From NCBI RefSeq assembly GCF_036226405.1, contig NZ_CP108464.1:4836001-4900000 (forward strand): a DNA stretch of 64,000 nt. Reading direction: 5' to 3'. Positions 54,253-63,156 of this stretch are shown piece by piece (position 1 is the first letter of the stretch; the number at the start of each line of letters is the position of its first letter). The position numbers and the translations under genes are program-made. Below the pieces are notes generated by a model. That model did not search any database, was not told the DNA's origin, and saw nothing but the letters and a program-made list of their open reading frames with translations. The stretch is from Streptomyces sp. NBC_01260 (GTDB taxonomy: Bacteria > Actinomycetota > Actinomycetes > Streptomycetales > Streptomycetaceae).

Positions 54253-55542
54253 ATGACCGTGACCGATGCGTTCGCCTACGCGATCGCAAGCATTCTGCTC
54301 ATTCAGGCCGTCCTGAGAGTCAAGTCTGCCTGGAGCGGGCGCCGTCGCGAGCGTTCACTGTGGGGTGCATTCGCCGCACTTGCGGTGAGCTGGTTGTGCC
54401 GAACATCGACTGCCAACGATCTCCTGGATGCGACGGGCATCCTCGATCTCGGCTTCCTGGTCAAGCACGCCACGGCGATTGTAGGGATCTGCGTCCTGCT
54501 GCGCTACGTCACTGCGGTCTACACGGACGCCGATCGCGCCGTAGGCGCGCGACGTAGCGCCCGCGTATCCGCCGTCGTCCATCGGGTTGCCACGCGCGCC
54601 TCGGGCGGCACGATCGCCGTTATGGCGGCCGTGTTCATTTTCCTACTGAACCCGCCGGACACCAGAACCCTGTTCTTCCTGGAGCGCCATGAAGGAGATC
54701 TGGGCCTGCCGATCTACATGGGTCTGTTCTACGTCTACATGGGTGCCGCCGCCGCGGTCTGCGCCGTCCAGTGGGGCGGCGCAGCCCGAGTAACTCCGAT
54801 TCGGTCGGTCCGTATAGGCATGATCCTTATGTCCTGCGCGATGGTCCTGGCTGTGCTCTACGTGCTGCTGCGTACCGCCTTCGTCGTGACGATCACTGTT
54901 ACGGCGGTGTCCGACAGCACCAGCCAAGCCCAGGAGACACTTACCGATTCCTTGCTCTACCTGTTCTCGCTACTCTGGGGGATCGGCGCCATTGCGCCCG
55001 TCAGCCGAGCGGGGGCCGAGCGATACCGGGCGGCCCGCAGCCTCCTCTCGCTGCACTGGCTCTGGAGGGAGTTGGCGATGGCCGCACCTGACGTCGTCCG
55101 CTACCGGCCCAGCCGGCTCTTCGCGCGTCTGCCGTTCGGCCAGGCCCTCGATACCTTCCGTGACGTGTTCGCGAGCCCTGATGCTTCCTTGCTCGTGCGG
55201 CTCAACCGTTTCACGGTCGACATCCGCGACGCGATCTTCGAACTGCAGCGACGAGCCCCGACAGGCCTTGCCGAGCAGGCCCGCGACCATGCGCAGGGCA
55301 CGCCGAATGGCTTCCAGGACACCGAGATCCAGGCCGAGGCGCTGTGGATCCGTTCAGCCCTGTTGTGCGGGGGCCCTGCAATTTCCGGCAAGCCAGGCGG
55401 TCCAGCACCGTACCCCTTCGACCCCGGCACCGACTCACGGCACGAAGTGCAGCACTTGCGGGCTGTGGCTGCTGCGTACAGGCGCATCCGCAACGCCGAA
55501 GCCCGCGCCCTGCTGGCCAGCACCACTGCCAACTACGCCTGA
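54253..55542 (+). CDS. Seven-TM membrane protein (MAB_1171c-like)
   Basis: A 429-residue protein. The first about 260 residues hold seven hydrophobic segments (for example YAIASILLIQAVL, TAIVGICVLLRYVTAVY, GTIAVMAAVFIFLL, MILMSCAMVLAVLYVLL and YLFSLLWGIGAIAPV). The C-terminal about 170 residues are soluble and helical (LHWLWRELAMAAPDV, then LDTFRDVFASPDASLLVRL). From memory this is the layout of the MAB_1171c putative transporter family, which occurs beside XRE and HExxH genes in Streptomyces. The start is ATG 54253, with AAGGAAG just upstream. No catalytic motif was recognised; a sensor role is as likely as transport. Confidence 0.65.
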   Translation: MTVTDAFAYAIASILLIQAVLRVKSAWSGRRRERSLWGAFAALAVSWLCRTSTANDLLDATGILDLGFLVKHATAIVGICVLLRYVTAVYTDADRAVGARRSARVSAVVHRVATRASGGTIAVMAAVFIFLLNPPDTRTLFFLERHEGDLGLPIYMGLFYVYMGAAAAVCAVQWGGAARVTPIRSVRIGMILMSCAMVLAVLYVLLRTAFVVTITVTAVSDSTSQAQETLTDSLLYLFSLLWGIGAIAPVSRAGAERYRAARSLLSLHWLWRELAMAAPDVVRYRPSRLFARLPFGQALDTFRDVFASPDASLLVRLNRFTVDIRDAIFELQRRAPTGLAEQARDHAQGTPNGFQDTEIQAEALWIRSALLCGGPAISGKPGGPAPYPFDPGTDSRHEVQHLRAVAAAYRRIRNAEARALLASTTANYA

Positions 55543-55565
55543 TCTCCAGACGCAAGGAGTCACTG

Positions 55566-56015
55566 GTGAACGCCAGCCCTGCTCAACCGACCATGTCGGC
55601 TGCCGCCGTCCTGACCAACGGCGATGGCGAGTACCTCATCGTCAAGCCCGGATACAAGCACGGCTGGAACCTGCCAGGCGGCCGAGTCGACGAGGGCGAG
55701 ACACCCAGACAGGCATGTACGCGTGAACTCAAGGAAGAACTTGGTATCGACCAGACACCCGGGCGCCTCCTGCTGTCCGCCTATGTGCACACTTCGGATG
55801 GTCCGCACATCTACTGGGTGTTCGACGGCGGAACGCTCACCACTGAGCAGCAGGAAGCGATTGTGCTGCAGGAAAGTGAACTCACCGCATTCCGCTTCAG
55901 TGCCCCCGGCGAGATCTCTCCGGACGAGATCCCGCCGTCACGCAAACCCCTGTGGGACGCGGCGCTCGGTGCACTCACAGACGGCGGTACAGCTCACCTT
56001 GAGGTGGTCGGCTAG
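55566..56015 (+). CDS. NUDIX hydrolase
   Basis: A 149-residue enzyme with a complete Nudix box: GGRVDEGETPRQACTREL, followed by KEELGI (pattern Gx5Ex7REUxEExGU). It should hydrolyse a nucleoside diphosphate linked to another group; the substrate is not deducible. The start is GTG 55566 with AAGGAGT at 55554-55560; longer in-frame starts lie inside the preceding gene. It is 23 bases downstream of the membrane protein gene and is probably co-transcribed with it. It is convergent with the XRE gene. Confidence 0.87.
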   Translation: MNASPAQPTMSAAAVLTNGDGEYLIVKPGYKHGWNLPGGRVDEGETPRQACTRELKEELGIDQTPGRLLLSAYVHTSDGPHIYWVFDGGTLTTEQQEAIVLQESELTAFRFSAPGEISPDEIPPSRKPLWDAALGALTDGGTAHLEVVG

Positions 56016-56032
56016 GGAGGGCCTATCGGGGG

Positions 56033-56896
56033 CTACGTCGGCATGTTGTCCGCATCGGTGCCGAGGATCTCCGCCATGGTGTCGCTGATGAACTCCCGGA
56101 GCTGATCCCGCGCTTCCTGTGAAATCTCCCTCTCTCCGCCGCGCGCGGCCATGACAGTGAACTGACTGCGCACGGCGCGTGCCGAGACGACCAGGCGGTC
56201 GATCTCCGGATCGCTGCTACGGAAGAACACCGGAGGGACGTCGAAAGCCAGAGCCAGGGCATCGAGAACGTCATCCGGGGCAGTCGGCAGCGTACCCGCG
56301 CGCAAGTCCCTGACCAGGTCCTCCGTCAGGAGAGACCTGCCACTCTTACGGTTGCCGTCCGAGGCGAGGGCTGCGTCCAGGGGCGCAGTCCCGCGGTAGA
56401 TCTCTGTCTGCAGGTACTTGATCTTCTCGGCAACAGTGTTGACGACCTGTGGCGACGTCTTCTTCACAGCAGGCACGCTGTGGCCGAACGATCGCTTCTG
56501 TGCCGCCAACAGTTCGGTGCGGGTGACCTTGTAGGCGGCTGCCAGCGCCGTCACCGCCTCATCGGATAGTGCGCGTTTCCCCTGCTCGGCTGCACGGATT
56601 GGCATCGGCGACGTGGTGTTGGTGTAGCACGTGGTGTCCGACTGTCTCATGCCGGCGTCGCAGCGCAAATCGGCGAGATTGGGCGGCTCCAGCCGCGGAA
56701 AGAGCTCGTCAAGTTCGGCCCCGACCAGCGCAGCGATCGCCGGCAAACGCTCCTGCGGCGGCGTGGCCAGGTGGTTTTCCCAGCGGTAGACGGCGTTCAC
56801 CTTGACGTTCAAGCCTGCGGCCAGATCGGCCTGCGACAGGCGCTTGGCCACGCGGCGATCGCGCAGCTTGCTGCCGTCGAAGACGCGGTCGGGCAT
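56033..56896 (-). CDS. XRE-family regulator with two HTH-like units
   Basis: A 287-residue DNA-binding protein. Residues about 8-62 form a Cro/C1-type helix-turn-helix (LRDRRVAKRLSQADLAAG, then VNAVYRWENH). A middle segment (ALSDEAVTALAAAYKVTRTE) may be a degenerate copy. Residues about 175-240 (LVRDLRAGTLPTAPDDVLDA, then LALAFDVPPVFF) match the second XRE-like unit common in Streptomyces regulators. The start is taken as ATG 56896, with GGAG upstream; the ATG at 56953 would add 19 residues. It probably regulates the HExxH, membrane protein and NUDIX genes convergent to it. Confidence 0.8.
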   Translation of the reverse strand: MPDRVFDGSKLRDRRVAKRLSQADLAAGLNVKVNAVYRWENHLATPPQERLPAIAALVGAELDELFPRLEPPNLADLRCDAGMRQSDTTCYTNTTSPMPIRAAEQGKRALSDEAVTALAAAYKVTRTELLAAQKRSFGHSVPAVKKTSPQVVNTVAEKIKYLQTEIYRGTAPLDAALASDGNRKSGRSLLTEDLVRDLRAGTLPTAPDDVLDALALAFDVPPVFFRSSDPEIDRLVVSARAVRSQFTVMAARGGEREISQEARDQLREFISDTMAEILGTDADNMPT

Positions 56897-57589
56897 ACAG
56901 GAACTCCATGAGGTTGGCGCAAGGAACTCTGACCACCTGATTGAATCACTCAAAGGCGATGGTGTAACCTTTCGGTGATCTGCGAGGCGGGTGGTCTACG
57001 CCTCAATCGCTCAATCCGTCCACTGTAGAGCGACCTGCTTCTCGGGGGGAAGCGGGTCGACCTTTTTGGCGAAGGTGCGAGGCTGCGTGATGGCCGGGCT
57101 CGGCCGTGCGCGATGTCAAAGGTCGGGTCGATGGTGCCAGTGTTGGTCGCCCTTGCGTATGCGTGAGAGGCGTCACCAGTGCAGGTCGTATCAAATCGTA
57201 GCCAAGACCGAATGAAGAGCAGCCAGTTCTGGAATGTTGCTTGACTGTGACCAAGGGGGCAGGGTGGTATCAGTGGCCATTCTGAGGGGGGATGGCGCCA
57301 TGGGCGCGTTTTATCAGCATGTTGCCGTAGCTGGCTTGGTGGATGCTACGGGCAAATAACGCACACGCTTCCGATCGCTGCTGCCGCAGATTTTTTTGAC
57401 GGCTGGAGAAATCGTTGGCCCCATATATTCAGGCCAAGGCGAATCTATCGTCACTCGCGACTAATTCGCCTGCTGTCACGGCCCCGGTGGGTGTCGAGCG
57501 TGAAGGAACTCGTCTGTAACAACTCAAACTGACAGGATCAGGGTCGCGAGACGCCAGATTCTGATCGCATATCTACGTGGGGGATAAGC
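56897..57589. other. Long intergenic region before StrR-like gene
   Basis: About 690 bases with no credible ORF and lower GC than the neighbours. It must hold the divergent promoters of the XRE gene and the StrR-like gene. I found no StrR-type site, so autoregulation by that motif is not supported. A GGGGGA at 57579-57584 serves the TTG start at 57590. Confidence 0.55.
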
Positions 57590-58648
57590 TTGAATCGTCA
57601 CATTGTTGCCGACCTCATCGAAACCACGCGGACCGATCGCGTCGTCAGTCTGACCAAACCGACCATCGCCGGAAGGGGCGGTGAGCGAGTGATCATCTCG
57701 GTTCCCATTTCCATGCTCCTGCCCGGTGAGTCTCCGCGCCTGGAAGGGCAGGAAGCGGATCACGTCGCCCGTTTAGCGGAGCTGGACGTACCGCTTCCGC
57801 CGATTCTCGTGGATCGACGCAGCATGCGCGTCATTGACGGTATGCATCGCCTCATGGCTGCCCTCCTGAAGGGCGATGAAACGATCGATGCTGAGCTTTT
57901 CGAAGGCACCACGGAGGAGGCATTTCTGCGGGCTGTCGAGGCGAATGTGACGCATGGCCTTCCGCTTTCTCGTGAGGATCGTCGAGCCGCGGCCGCGCGG
58001 ATAATCGCCTCTCATCCAGAGATGTCGGACCGGGCGATCGCGCGCGCGGCAGGATTGGGCGCGAAGGCGGTCGCTACGGTGAGGCGAACGGCACTCGAAA
58101 CGGCGCCGCTTGGCGCGCGTGTCGGCAGAGACGGCAAGGTGCGTCCGCTAAGCAGCGTGGAAGGCCGGAGGCGGGCCGCCGAGCTGATTGCCGAGAACCC
58201 GCAGGCATCTCTGCGCGAGGTGGCGCGGCACGCTGGAATCTCGCCGGCGACAGTGAGCGATGTCAGGAAGCGCCTGATGTCAGGCGAGTCGCCAGTGCCG
58301 GAACAGCGAGCCGGCACGTCCCACTCTGGTGCTGATCAGGCTGAATCAGCCGATCGATCGCAGTCGGGCGAGCAGCGCACCGGGCAGAAGATGCGGCTCG
58401 TGCAGCCAGCCCCCGCCTCACTAGTGGAGAAGCTTCTGCGCGACCCATCCTTGCGTCACAAGGAGGAGGGGCGACACCTTCTGAGGGTTCTCCAGCAAAA
58501 CGCACTCGGGGATCAGGGGTGGGCCAAGCTGGCCGCCGCAGTTCCATCGCACTATGGGGACTTGGTCGTCGACCTTGCAAGGCAGTACGCAGAGACCTGG
58601 ATGGAGTTCGCGAAGGAACTCGACGGCCGAATCCAGAAACGTCGGTGA
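57590..58648 (+). CDS. StrR-like (ParB-fold) pathway regulator
   Basis: A 352-residue DNA-binding activator of the StrR family (StrR, Bbr, Tei15-type), which controls streptomycin and glycopeptide clusters. The N-terminal ParB/Srx-like domain has ISVPISMLLPGESPR, then LPPILVDRRSMRVIDGMHRL. Helix-turn-helix segments lie in SDRAIARAAGLGAKAVATV and SLREVARHAGISPATVSDV. It starts at TTG 57590 after GGGGGATAAGC. There is one TTA leucine codon at 57773-57775 (in ARLAELDV), so translation should depend on the bldA tRNA. The fitting operator lies at 40406-40434. It stands apart from the biosynthetic genes, beyond two insertion-sequence scars. Confidence 0.87.
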   Translation: MNRHIVADLIETTRTDRVVSLTKPTIAGRGGERVIISVPISMLLPGESPRLEGQEADHVARLAELDVPLPPILVDRRSMRVIDGMHRLMAALLKGDETIDAELFEGTTEEAFLRAVEANVTHGLPLSREDRRAAAARIIASHPEMSDRAIARAAGLGAKAVATVRRTALETAPLGARVGRDGKVRPLSSVEGRRRAAELIAENPQASLREVARHAGISPATVSDVRKRLMSGESPVPEQRAGTSHSGADQAESADRSQSGEQRTGQKMRLVQPAPASLVEKLLRDPSLRHKEEGRHLLRVLQQNALGDQGWAKLAAAVPSHYGDLVVDLARQYAETWMEFAKELDGRIQKRR

Positions 58649-58765
58649 GACGCCTCAGGCTTGGCTGTGAAAGCGGGTCGGGTTACGGGTACTACAGCCG
58701 GAGATCTTGTGACCGTGTCCTGTCATGCTCGTTGACCGGGTCATGATGGCGGATGTGACGGCTAA

Positions 58766-59600
58766 AGAGCTCGTAACACGATCTTGTTGATGTTGGCTGG
58801 TGGGGCGTTACCGGTGTGACGATTCGGCCGTTCGTGAGGGTGTGGGTACTCGACCGTGGATCGTGGACGATGAGTTGTGGGCGTTGATCGAGCCGTTGCT
58901 GCCGCCGTGGCCGGAGCGGTCGCCGGTGTCGGACCGGCTCTGCCTGCAGGGCATCCTGCTCGTCCTCTACAACGACATAGCCTGGCAACTGCTGCCTCTG
59001 GAGCTGGGGTTCGGCTCAGGGCAGACGTGCTGGCGTCGCCTGGACCGGTGGCAGAAGGCAGAGGTTTTTGACCGGTTGCACCGGGTCCTGCTCACCGAGC
59101 TGAACGCGGCAGGCGAACTCGACTGGTCACGCGCGTGCGTGGATGGCTCCCACAGCCGCGCGAAAAAGGGGGGCCCGACACCGGTCCGTCGCCGGTCGAC
59201 CGGCGGAAGACGGGCAGCAAACACCACTTGATCTGCGACGGACGCGGCACCCCGCTCAAGGCCATCACCACCGCGCCCAACGTCAACGACGTCACACAGA
59301 CCCTCGCCCTGGTCGACGGCATCCCACCCGTCGCGGGCCGCCCCGGCCGGCCCCGTCGACGACCAAAAGCCCTCCTCGGCGACAAGGGCTACGGCTCCAA
59401 CGCGCACCGCGACGAGCTGCGTCACCGACTGATCCTGCCCGTCATCTCCCGCAAGGGATCACCCAACATCAAAGGCATCGGCAAGCTCCGCTACGTCGTT
59501 GAGCAGACCTTCGCCCTGCTCCACCACTTCAAACGCCTCGCCGTCGGACTGCAGATCGCGAGCGGTGCACGACATGCGGCGGGCTGGACGGATCAAGCCA
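58766..59600 (+). mobile_element. IS5-type insertion sequence, right end missing
   Basis: The left end looks intact near AGAGCTCGTAACACG (58766). The complementary right repeat is not found in the following DNA, and the transposase C-terminus is altered. The right boundary is approximate. Confidence 0.6.
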
Positions 59601-59641
59601 ATCTCGATTGCGTACAGCGGCACGTTCAGTCTCCTCGGTGA
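58800..59641 (+). pseudogene. IS5-family transposase, two frames, 3' end lost
   Basis: The first frame has WIVDDELWALIEPLLPPWPE and ELDWSRACVDGSHSRAKKGG. The second has DRRKTGSKHHLICDGRG, LLGDKGYGSN and GKLRYVVEQTFALLHHFKRL. They join at a run of five A and six G near 59163-59173, the normal slip site. After FKRLAV the sequence leaves the family consensus and runs into the neighbouring gene, so the end was lost by deletion. Confidence 0.7.
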
Positions 59642-59642
59642 C

Positions 59643-60116
59643 TCAGTACAGGGAAATTGGGCCGTCGGGAAGCCAGCCCTCGACGTATCCGAGGGCAAGG
59701 AGAATGACGCCCTCCGGGGAGATCATGCGTCGGTGCTGGGCGAGATCTCGTGCGCCCCATCTCGCGTGATGCGGCGACATCGCCACGAACGACGCCGAGT
59801 CCCCGGCGCTGACGCGCACGATGAATACCTGCGAAACGGTCGGTCGGTCCCGTTCCCAGCAGTCCTTCATACTCGTCTTGTGGATGCCGAGTACGCGGCC
59901 GTACTGCGGATTATCGATACGGAGTCTTGTCGAGAGGAATTGAGTGGTCGCCGCCCGGAAACTGACATCTGGATCGACCGGGAACTGGGGAACGGTCCAG
60001 CCGCCGCAGCAGCTTCCGCACAGCATCAGTCGATTCTCGTCGTCCAGCAGGAGTGCGTAGACGCGACGCTCGGCCCATGTGGTGGAGGGCGGGAAGGTGG
60101 CGCGGTTCGTGGGCAT
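59643..60116 (-). CDS. NUDIX-fold protein with degenerate Nudix box
   Basis: A 157-residue protein. The start VYALLLDDENRLMLC and the pattern of strands suggest a Nudix fold. At the place of the box it reads GGWTVPQFPVDPDVSFRAA, then TTQFLSTRLRI, which lacks the REUxEE glutamates needed for metal binding. It may be a binding protein or a decayed enzyme. Its ATG (60116) lies inside the 3' arm of an 11-base perfect palindrome, with no obvious ribosome binding site upstream. An AT-rich TATAGA about 25 bases upstream could be a -10 element of a nearly leaderless transcript. Confidence 0.6.
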   Translation of the reverse strand: MPTNRATFPPSTTWAERRVYALLLDDENRLMLCGSCCGGWTVPQFPVDPDVSFRAATTQFLSTRLRIDNPQYGRVLGIHKTSMKDCWERDRPTVSQVFIVRVSAGDSASFVAMSPHHARWGARDLAQHRRMISPEGVILLALGYVEGWLPDGPISLY

Positions 60117-60137
60117 ACCCGCAGCCTGCGGGTATGC
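60113..60137. promoter_or_regulatory. Palindrome over the start codon of the NUDIX-like gene
   Basis: GCATACCCGCA, 3 bases, TGCGGGTATGC: perfect 11-base arms that include the start codon. A second dyad, GCTAT-4-ATAGC, overlaps its edge at 60136-60149. It may be an operator or an RNA hairpin that masks the start. Confidence 0.6.
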
Positions 60138-60149
60138 TATTTCTATAGC

Positions 60150-61161
60150 AAGGCGTGGCCGTCGTATGGGTGAGTCAAGGGGTAGCTTCAGGGGGCGGCA
60201 GGCTGTGCGGAGGGTTCAGGCTGGACCGTCTGGGTCGGCCCGCACAAGCCTGGCGCCCCATCCCGCCTGACCTGGACAAGCCTGGCGGAGCGTTCGGAAT
60301 TCGGGGCTGACTCGTTCGCAAGCCCGCCAGTAGCCACGCTCTGACCTGCGGCGACGTAATTTCCCACAGACCCCACGAAGGCGTGGGCTTGGAGGGAGCC
60401 TTGCTGAAGACCCGGTGGACGGGTCATCGCCAAGGGCTACAAGCCCGCTGGTCGGACAGGGTGTGGCGCCTTCTGCGATCCTGCTGGGGCAGGCGGCGGG
60501 ACATACCAATGACCGATCAGGGACAGCCTAGCGGATTCATCCCTGCGAAGGGCCTCCCCATGGGGTTGGCGGCATCGGACGCCGTGCGCCCGCTCCTGAC
60601 CTGCTATTTCTGTGAGCCTGGGGTCCTCCGGTAGGGAGGCGCTGCCTGCCCGGCCATGCGGCGCGCATGGCGGCTCCCCGCCTTCCCGTCTCCCTGATGT
60701 CCATGCTCAACTGCGCAACGTCCAGCGAAGGCGTTTTCGGTGGTGATCGCGGAGTCGGCGGTATCTCCTCCGGCAAGGGCGCAATCTCGCAGCGTTGCTC
60801 TCCGTCCTGATCGCCGGGGCGCCGACCGTGCTGGGCCTCACCCTGTACCCGTGCTCACGGTTCACCCGGCAGGCCTGTCGGTGGCACACTTCGCCGGCCG
60901 TGTGGCGGGACGTATCTGTGACGGCGGCCGCCGTGGCGCCGGTCCTCTGTCTGTTATCTGTGGGGGTGTCTCCTCGCCCTTTTCCTCGAAGGCCAGGGAA
61001 AGGGCGAGGTGCGCGGGCGGGGGCGCCCCGAGGGTGTGCCGATGCTCGTCGACCGCAGAGGCGACTTCATCAATCCGGCCCTCGCCGCCCCGTTGCCGAT
61101 CGCGCTCGCTTGCGCCCTCGTCGCCACCGTCCTTCACCGTGAGCGGCGCACGACGAGTTGA
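60150..61161. other. About 1 kb of poorly coding DNA
   Basis: No intact gene is convincing. At its end, one frame reads GVPMLVDRRGDFINPALAAP, then LPIALACALVATVLHRERR, up to a TGA at 61159-61161. This looks like the C-terminus of a small membrane protein, but the frame upstream is broken. The rest shows no RNA gene or repeat I can support. Confidence 0.4.
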
Positions 61162-61174
61162 TGACGCATCACGG

Positions 61175-61199
61175 ACACTTGGAGTGTGACGTGGGTCAC
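61175..61199. promoter_or_regulatory. Twin dyads upstream of ECF sigma gene
   Basis: ACACT-3-AGTGT at 61175-61187 and GTGAC-4-GTCAC at 61186-61199 overlap by two bases, 35 bases before the sigma factor start. They could be a regulator binding site. Confidence 0.4.
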
Positions 61200-61233
61200 T
61201 GGAACTTGTGAGGGTGGGCGGACAAGACAAGAC

Positions 61234-61872
61234 GTGAACTACTCGATGCATGTCCGCATTCGCGCGGGAGATCCTGATGCCTTCAGGGAGCTCTTCCGTG
61301 ACTACGCGCAGCTGGTCTACCGGCACGCCGTGCGTAATACGGGGAATTGGGCCGTGGCCGAGGACGTCGTGTCGTTGACCTTCCTGGAGGCGTGGCGGCT
61401 GCGGGAGAAGTTGCGGGACGAGGGGGAGAGCCCCCGGCCGTGGCTGATGGGGATCGCGGTCAATGTGCTGCGTAATACGGGGCGCGCGGCCCGGCGCCAT
61501 GACCGGGCCCTGGCGCGGCTGCCCCTCCGGGACGTACTGCCGGACTTCGCCGACGAGTTGGTCGGGCGGATAGCGGATTCCGAGGAGTTGGCTGCGGCGA
61601 AGGTCGCGCTGGGGAAGCTGCGGCGGTCCGAGCGGGAGGTGTTCGCGCTGTGCGTGTGGTCAGGTCTCGGTTACGCGGAAGCCGCCGAGGCACTGGGAGT
61701 GCCGGTCGGGACGGTGAGATCGCGGCTGTCGCGGGCGCGGATCCGGCTGCGCAAGCTCACGGACGGGGAGCTGTGGCGCTCACGAAGCAGGGCGGAACCG
61801 GTCGGGGTGTGCGGACAAGTACAGGGTGACCGCATCGCAGCGGTCCGGTCGAACGAGGAGAGTGACCGATGA
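61234..61872 (+). CDS. ECF-type RNA polymerase sigma factor
   Basis: A 212-residue sigma-70 family protein of the extracytoplasmic function class. Region 2 is at residues about 10-80 (DAFRELFRDYAQLVYRHAV, then AEDVVSLTFLEAW). Region 4 is at residues about 125-180 (LRRSEREVFALCVWSGLGYA, then VPVGTVRSRLSRARIRL). The start is GTG 61234; ATG 61246 is an alternative, and the far upstream ATG at 61186 overlaps the dyads. Its stop overlaps the next start (ATGA). The next gene encodes a membrane-anchored protein that commonly accompanies this sigma subgroup and may modulate it. Confidence 0.9.
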   Translation: MNYSMHVRIRAGDPDAFRELFRDYAQLVYRHAVRNTGNWAVAEDVVSLTFLEAWRLREKLRDEGESPRPWLMGIAVNVLRNTGRAARRHDRALARLPLRDVLPDFADELVGRIADSEELAAAKVALGKLRRSEREVFALCVWSGLGYAEAAEALGVPVGTVRSRLSRARIRLRKLTDGELWRSRSRAEPVGVCGQVQGDRIAAVRSNEESDR

Positions 61873-62972
61873 TTCGCGCCCCTTGGCGGCGGCGAAAGCC
61901 GCTCGACCGTGTGGAGCTGGCCCGGCTGTTCCCGGGGCCGGGCGATCCGGAGCTGCCTCAAGACCGCTTGACCACGCTTGAGGAGCACTTGATGAACGAG
62001 ATTCAGCAGCACCAGGCGCGTCAGCAGGCTGAGTTGCGGCAGATCCCGGTCTTTCCGCCGCCTCCGGTAGTGGAGCGCCGGTCCCGTCGCAAGGTTGCGT
62101 TGATCAGTGCGGCGGTCGCGGTGGCCGTGCTGGCCGGTGTGGTGGGCGTCGGACGGCTGGGGCTCGGGCAGGGAGGCGGGGGCGGTGCGGAGGCCTTGGT
62201 GCCCGCCCCTGTCGTGCGGGTGGTGCCGGGGACGACGCGGGGGCTGGGCGGCACGGTGGACCGGATCTCGGTGGCGGCCGGCAAGGATGCGCTGCCGGAG
62301 CCGGGGCCGGGGCAGTTCATTTACGTCAAGAGTCAGGTGTCATGGCTCGCTTCGGAACACAACCTCAGCACCGGCGAGGAGAAGACATGGGTGCAGAAGC
62401 TGCATCCGCGCGAGGTGTGGATGTCGCCGGACGGACGCAAGGGCTGGCTGATCGAGGCGGACAACGGCACCACCTCGAAGGAGGGCATGGATCTGGACAG
62501 CGACGTCGAGCCCCATCTGTCCGCGCCCAGCTACGACTACCTCAAGACCTTGCCCACCGACCCGGACGCGCTGCTGAAGAAGATCTATGCCGAGACCGAG
62601 GGGCTGGGCAATGGAAGGAACCAGGAGGCCTTCACCGTCATCGGTGATCTGGTGATGGAGCAGTTGATGACACCCGAGCTGACTGCCGCCCTGTACCGGG
62701 CTGCCGCGAAGATTCCGGGTGTGGTGCTGGTGGACGAGGCGAAGGACGCGGAGGGGCGGAGCGGAATCGCCATAGCGCGGGTCGACGAGGAGGCGGGTGA
62801 GCGCACGGAGTGGATCTTCGACGCGAAGTCGTACGACTACCTCGGTGAGCGCACGGTCCGGATTCGGGAGGCCGACGGAATAGCGGCCGGCACCGTCACC
62901 GCGCGGACCGCGATCACCCAGCGGGCCGTGGTCGACGAGATGAAGGCGCTGCCGGGGACGGGCAAGGCCTAG
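61869..62972 (+). CDS. CU044_5270-family membrane-anchored protein
   Basis: A 367-residue protein with an N-terminal cytosolic part rich in charged residues, one transmembrane helix at about residues 74-95 (KVALISAAVAVAVLAGVVGV), and a large extracytoplasmic domain. Segments such as GQFIYVKSQVSW, REVWMSPDGRKGWL and YDYLKTLPTDPDALL identify it (from memory) as the CU044_5270 family. It is translationally coupled to the ECF sigma factor by ATGA. An anti-sigma or envelope-sensor role is inferred; no zinc-binding anti-sigma motif is visible. Confidence 0.82.
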   Translation: MIRAPWRRRKPLDRVELARLFPGPGDPELPQDRLTTLEEHLMNEIQQHQARQQAELRQIPVFPPPPVVERRSRRKVALISAAVAVAVLAGVVGVGRLGLGQGGGGGAEALVPAPVVRVVPGTTRGLGGTVDRISVAAGKDALPEPGPGQFIYVKSQVSWLASEHNLSTGEEKTWVQKLHPREVWMSPDGRKGWLIEADNGTTSKEGMDLDSDVEPHLSAPSYDYLKTLPTDPDALLKKIYAETEGLGNGRNQEAFTVIGDLVMEQLMTPELTAALYRAAAKIPGVVLVDEAKDAEGRSGIAIARVDEEAGERTEWIFDAKSYDYLGERTVRIREADGIAAGTVTARTAITQRAVVDEMKALPGTGKA

Positions 62973-63009
62973 GCGGGGAGGGGGTGAAAGTGGCAAGGAT
63001 GGGAGGTAG

Positions 63010-63024
63010 CCCCTGTGACAGGGG
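63010..63024 (+). terminator. Small hairpin after the CU044_5270-family gene
   Basis: CCCCTGT, 1 base, ACAGGGG: seven perfect pairs 37 bases past the stop. The loop is too tight for all seven, so the closed stem is shorter. Confidence 0.35.
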
Positions 63025-63156
63025 GTGGGGTGATGGGGAGGCTGCCCAGGCACCCAGGCACCCCAGACACTCCAGGTGCCGGGTGATCTCTTGACGGGGT
63101 GCGGGCGCGGGCATAGCGTCACGAAAGCCCTGAGCAAGCGCTTAGAAAGGTCGTTC

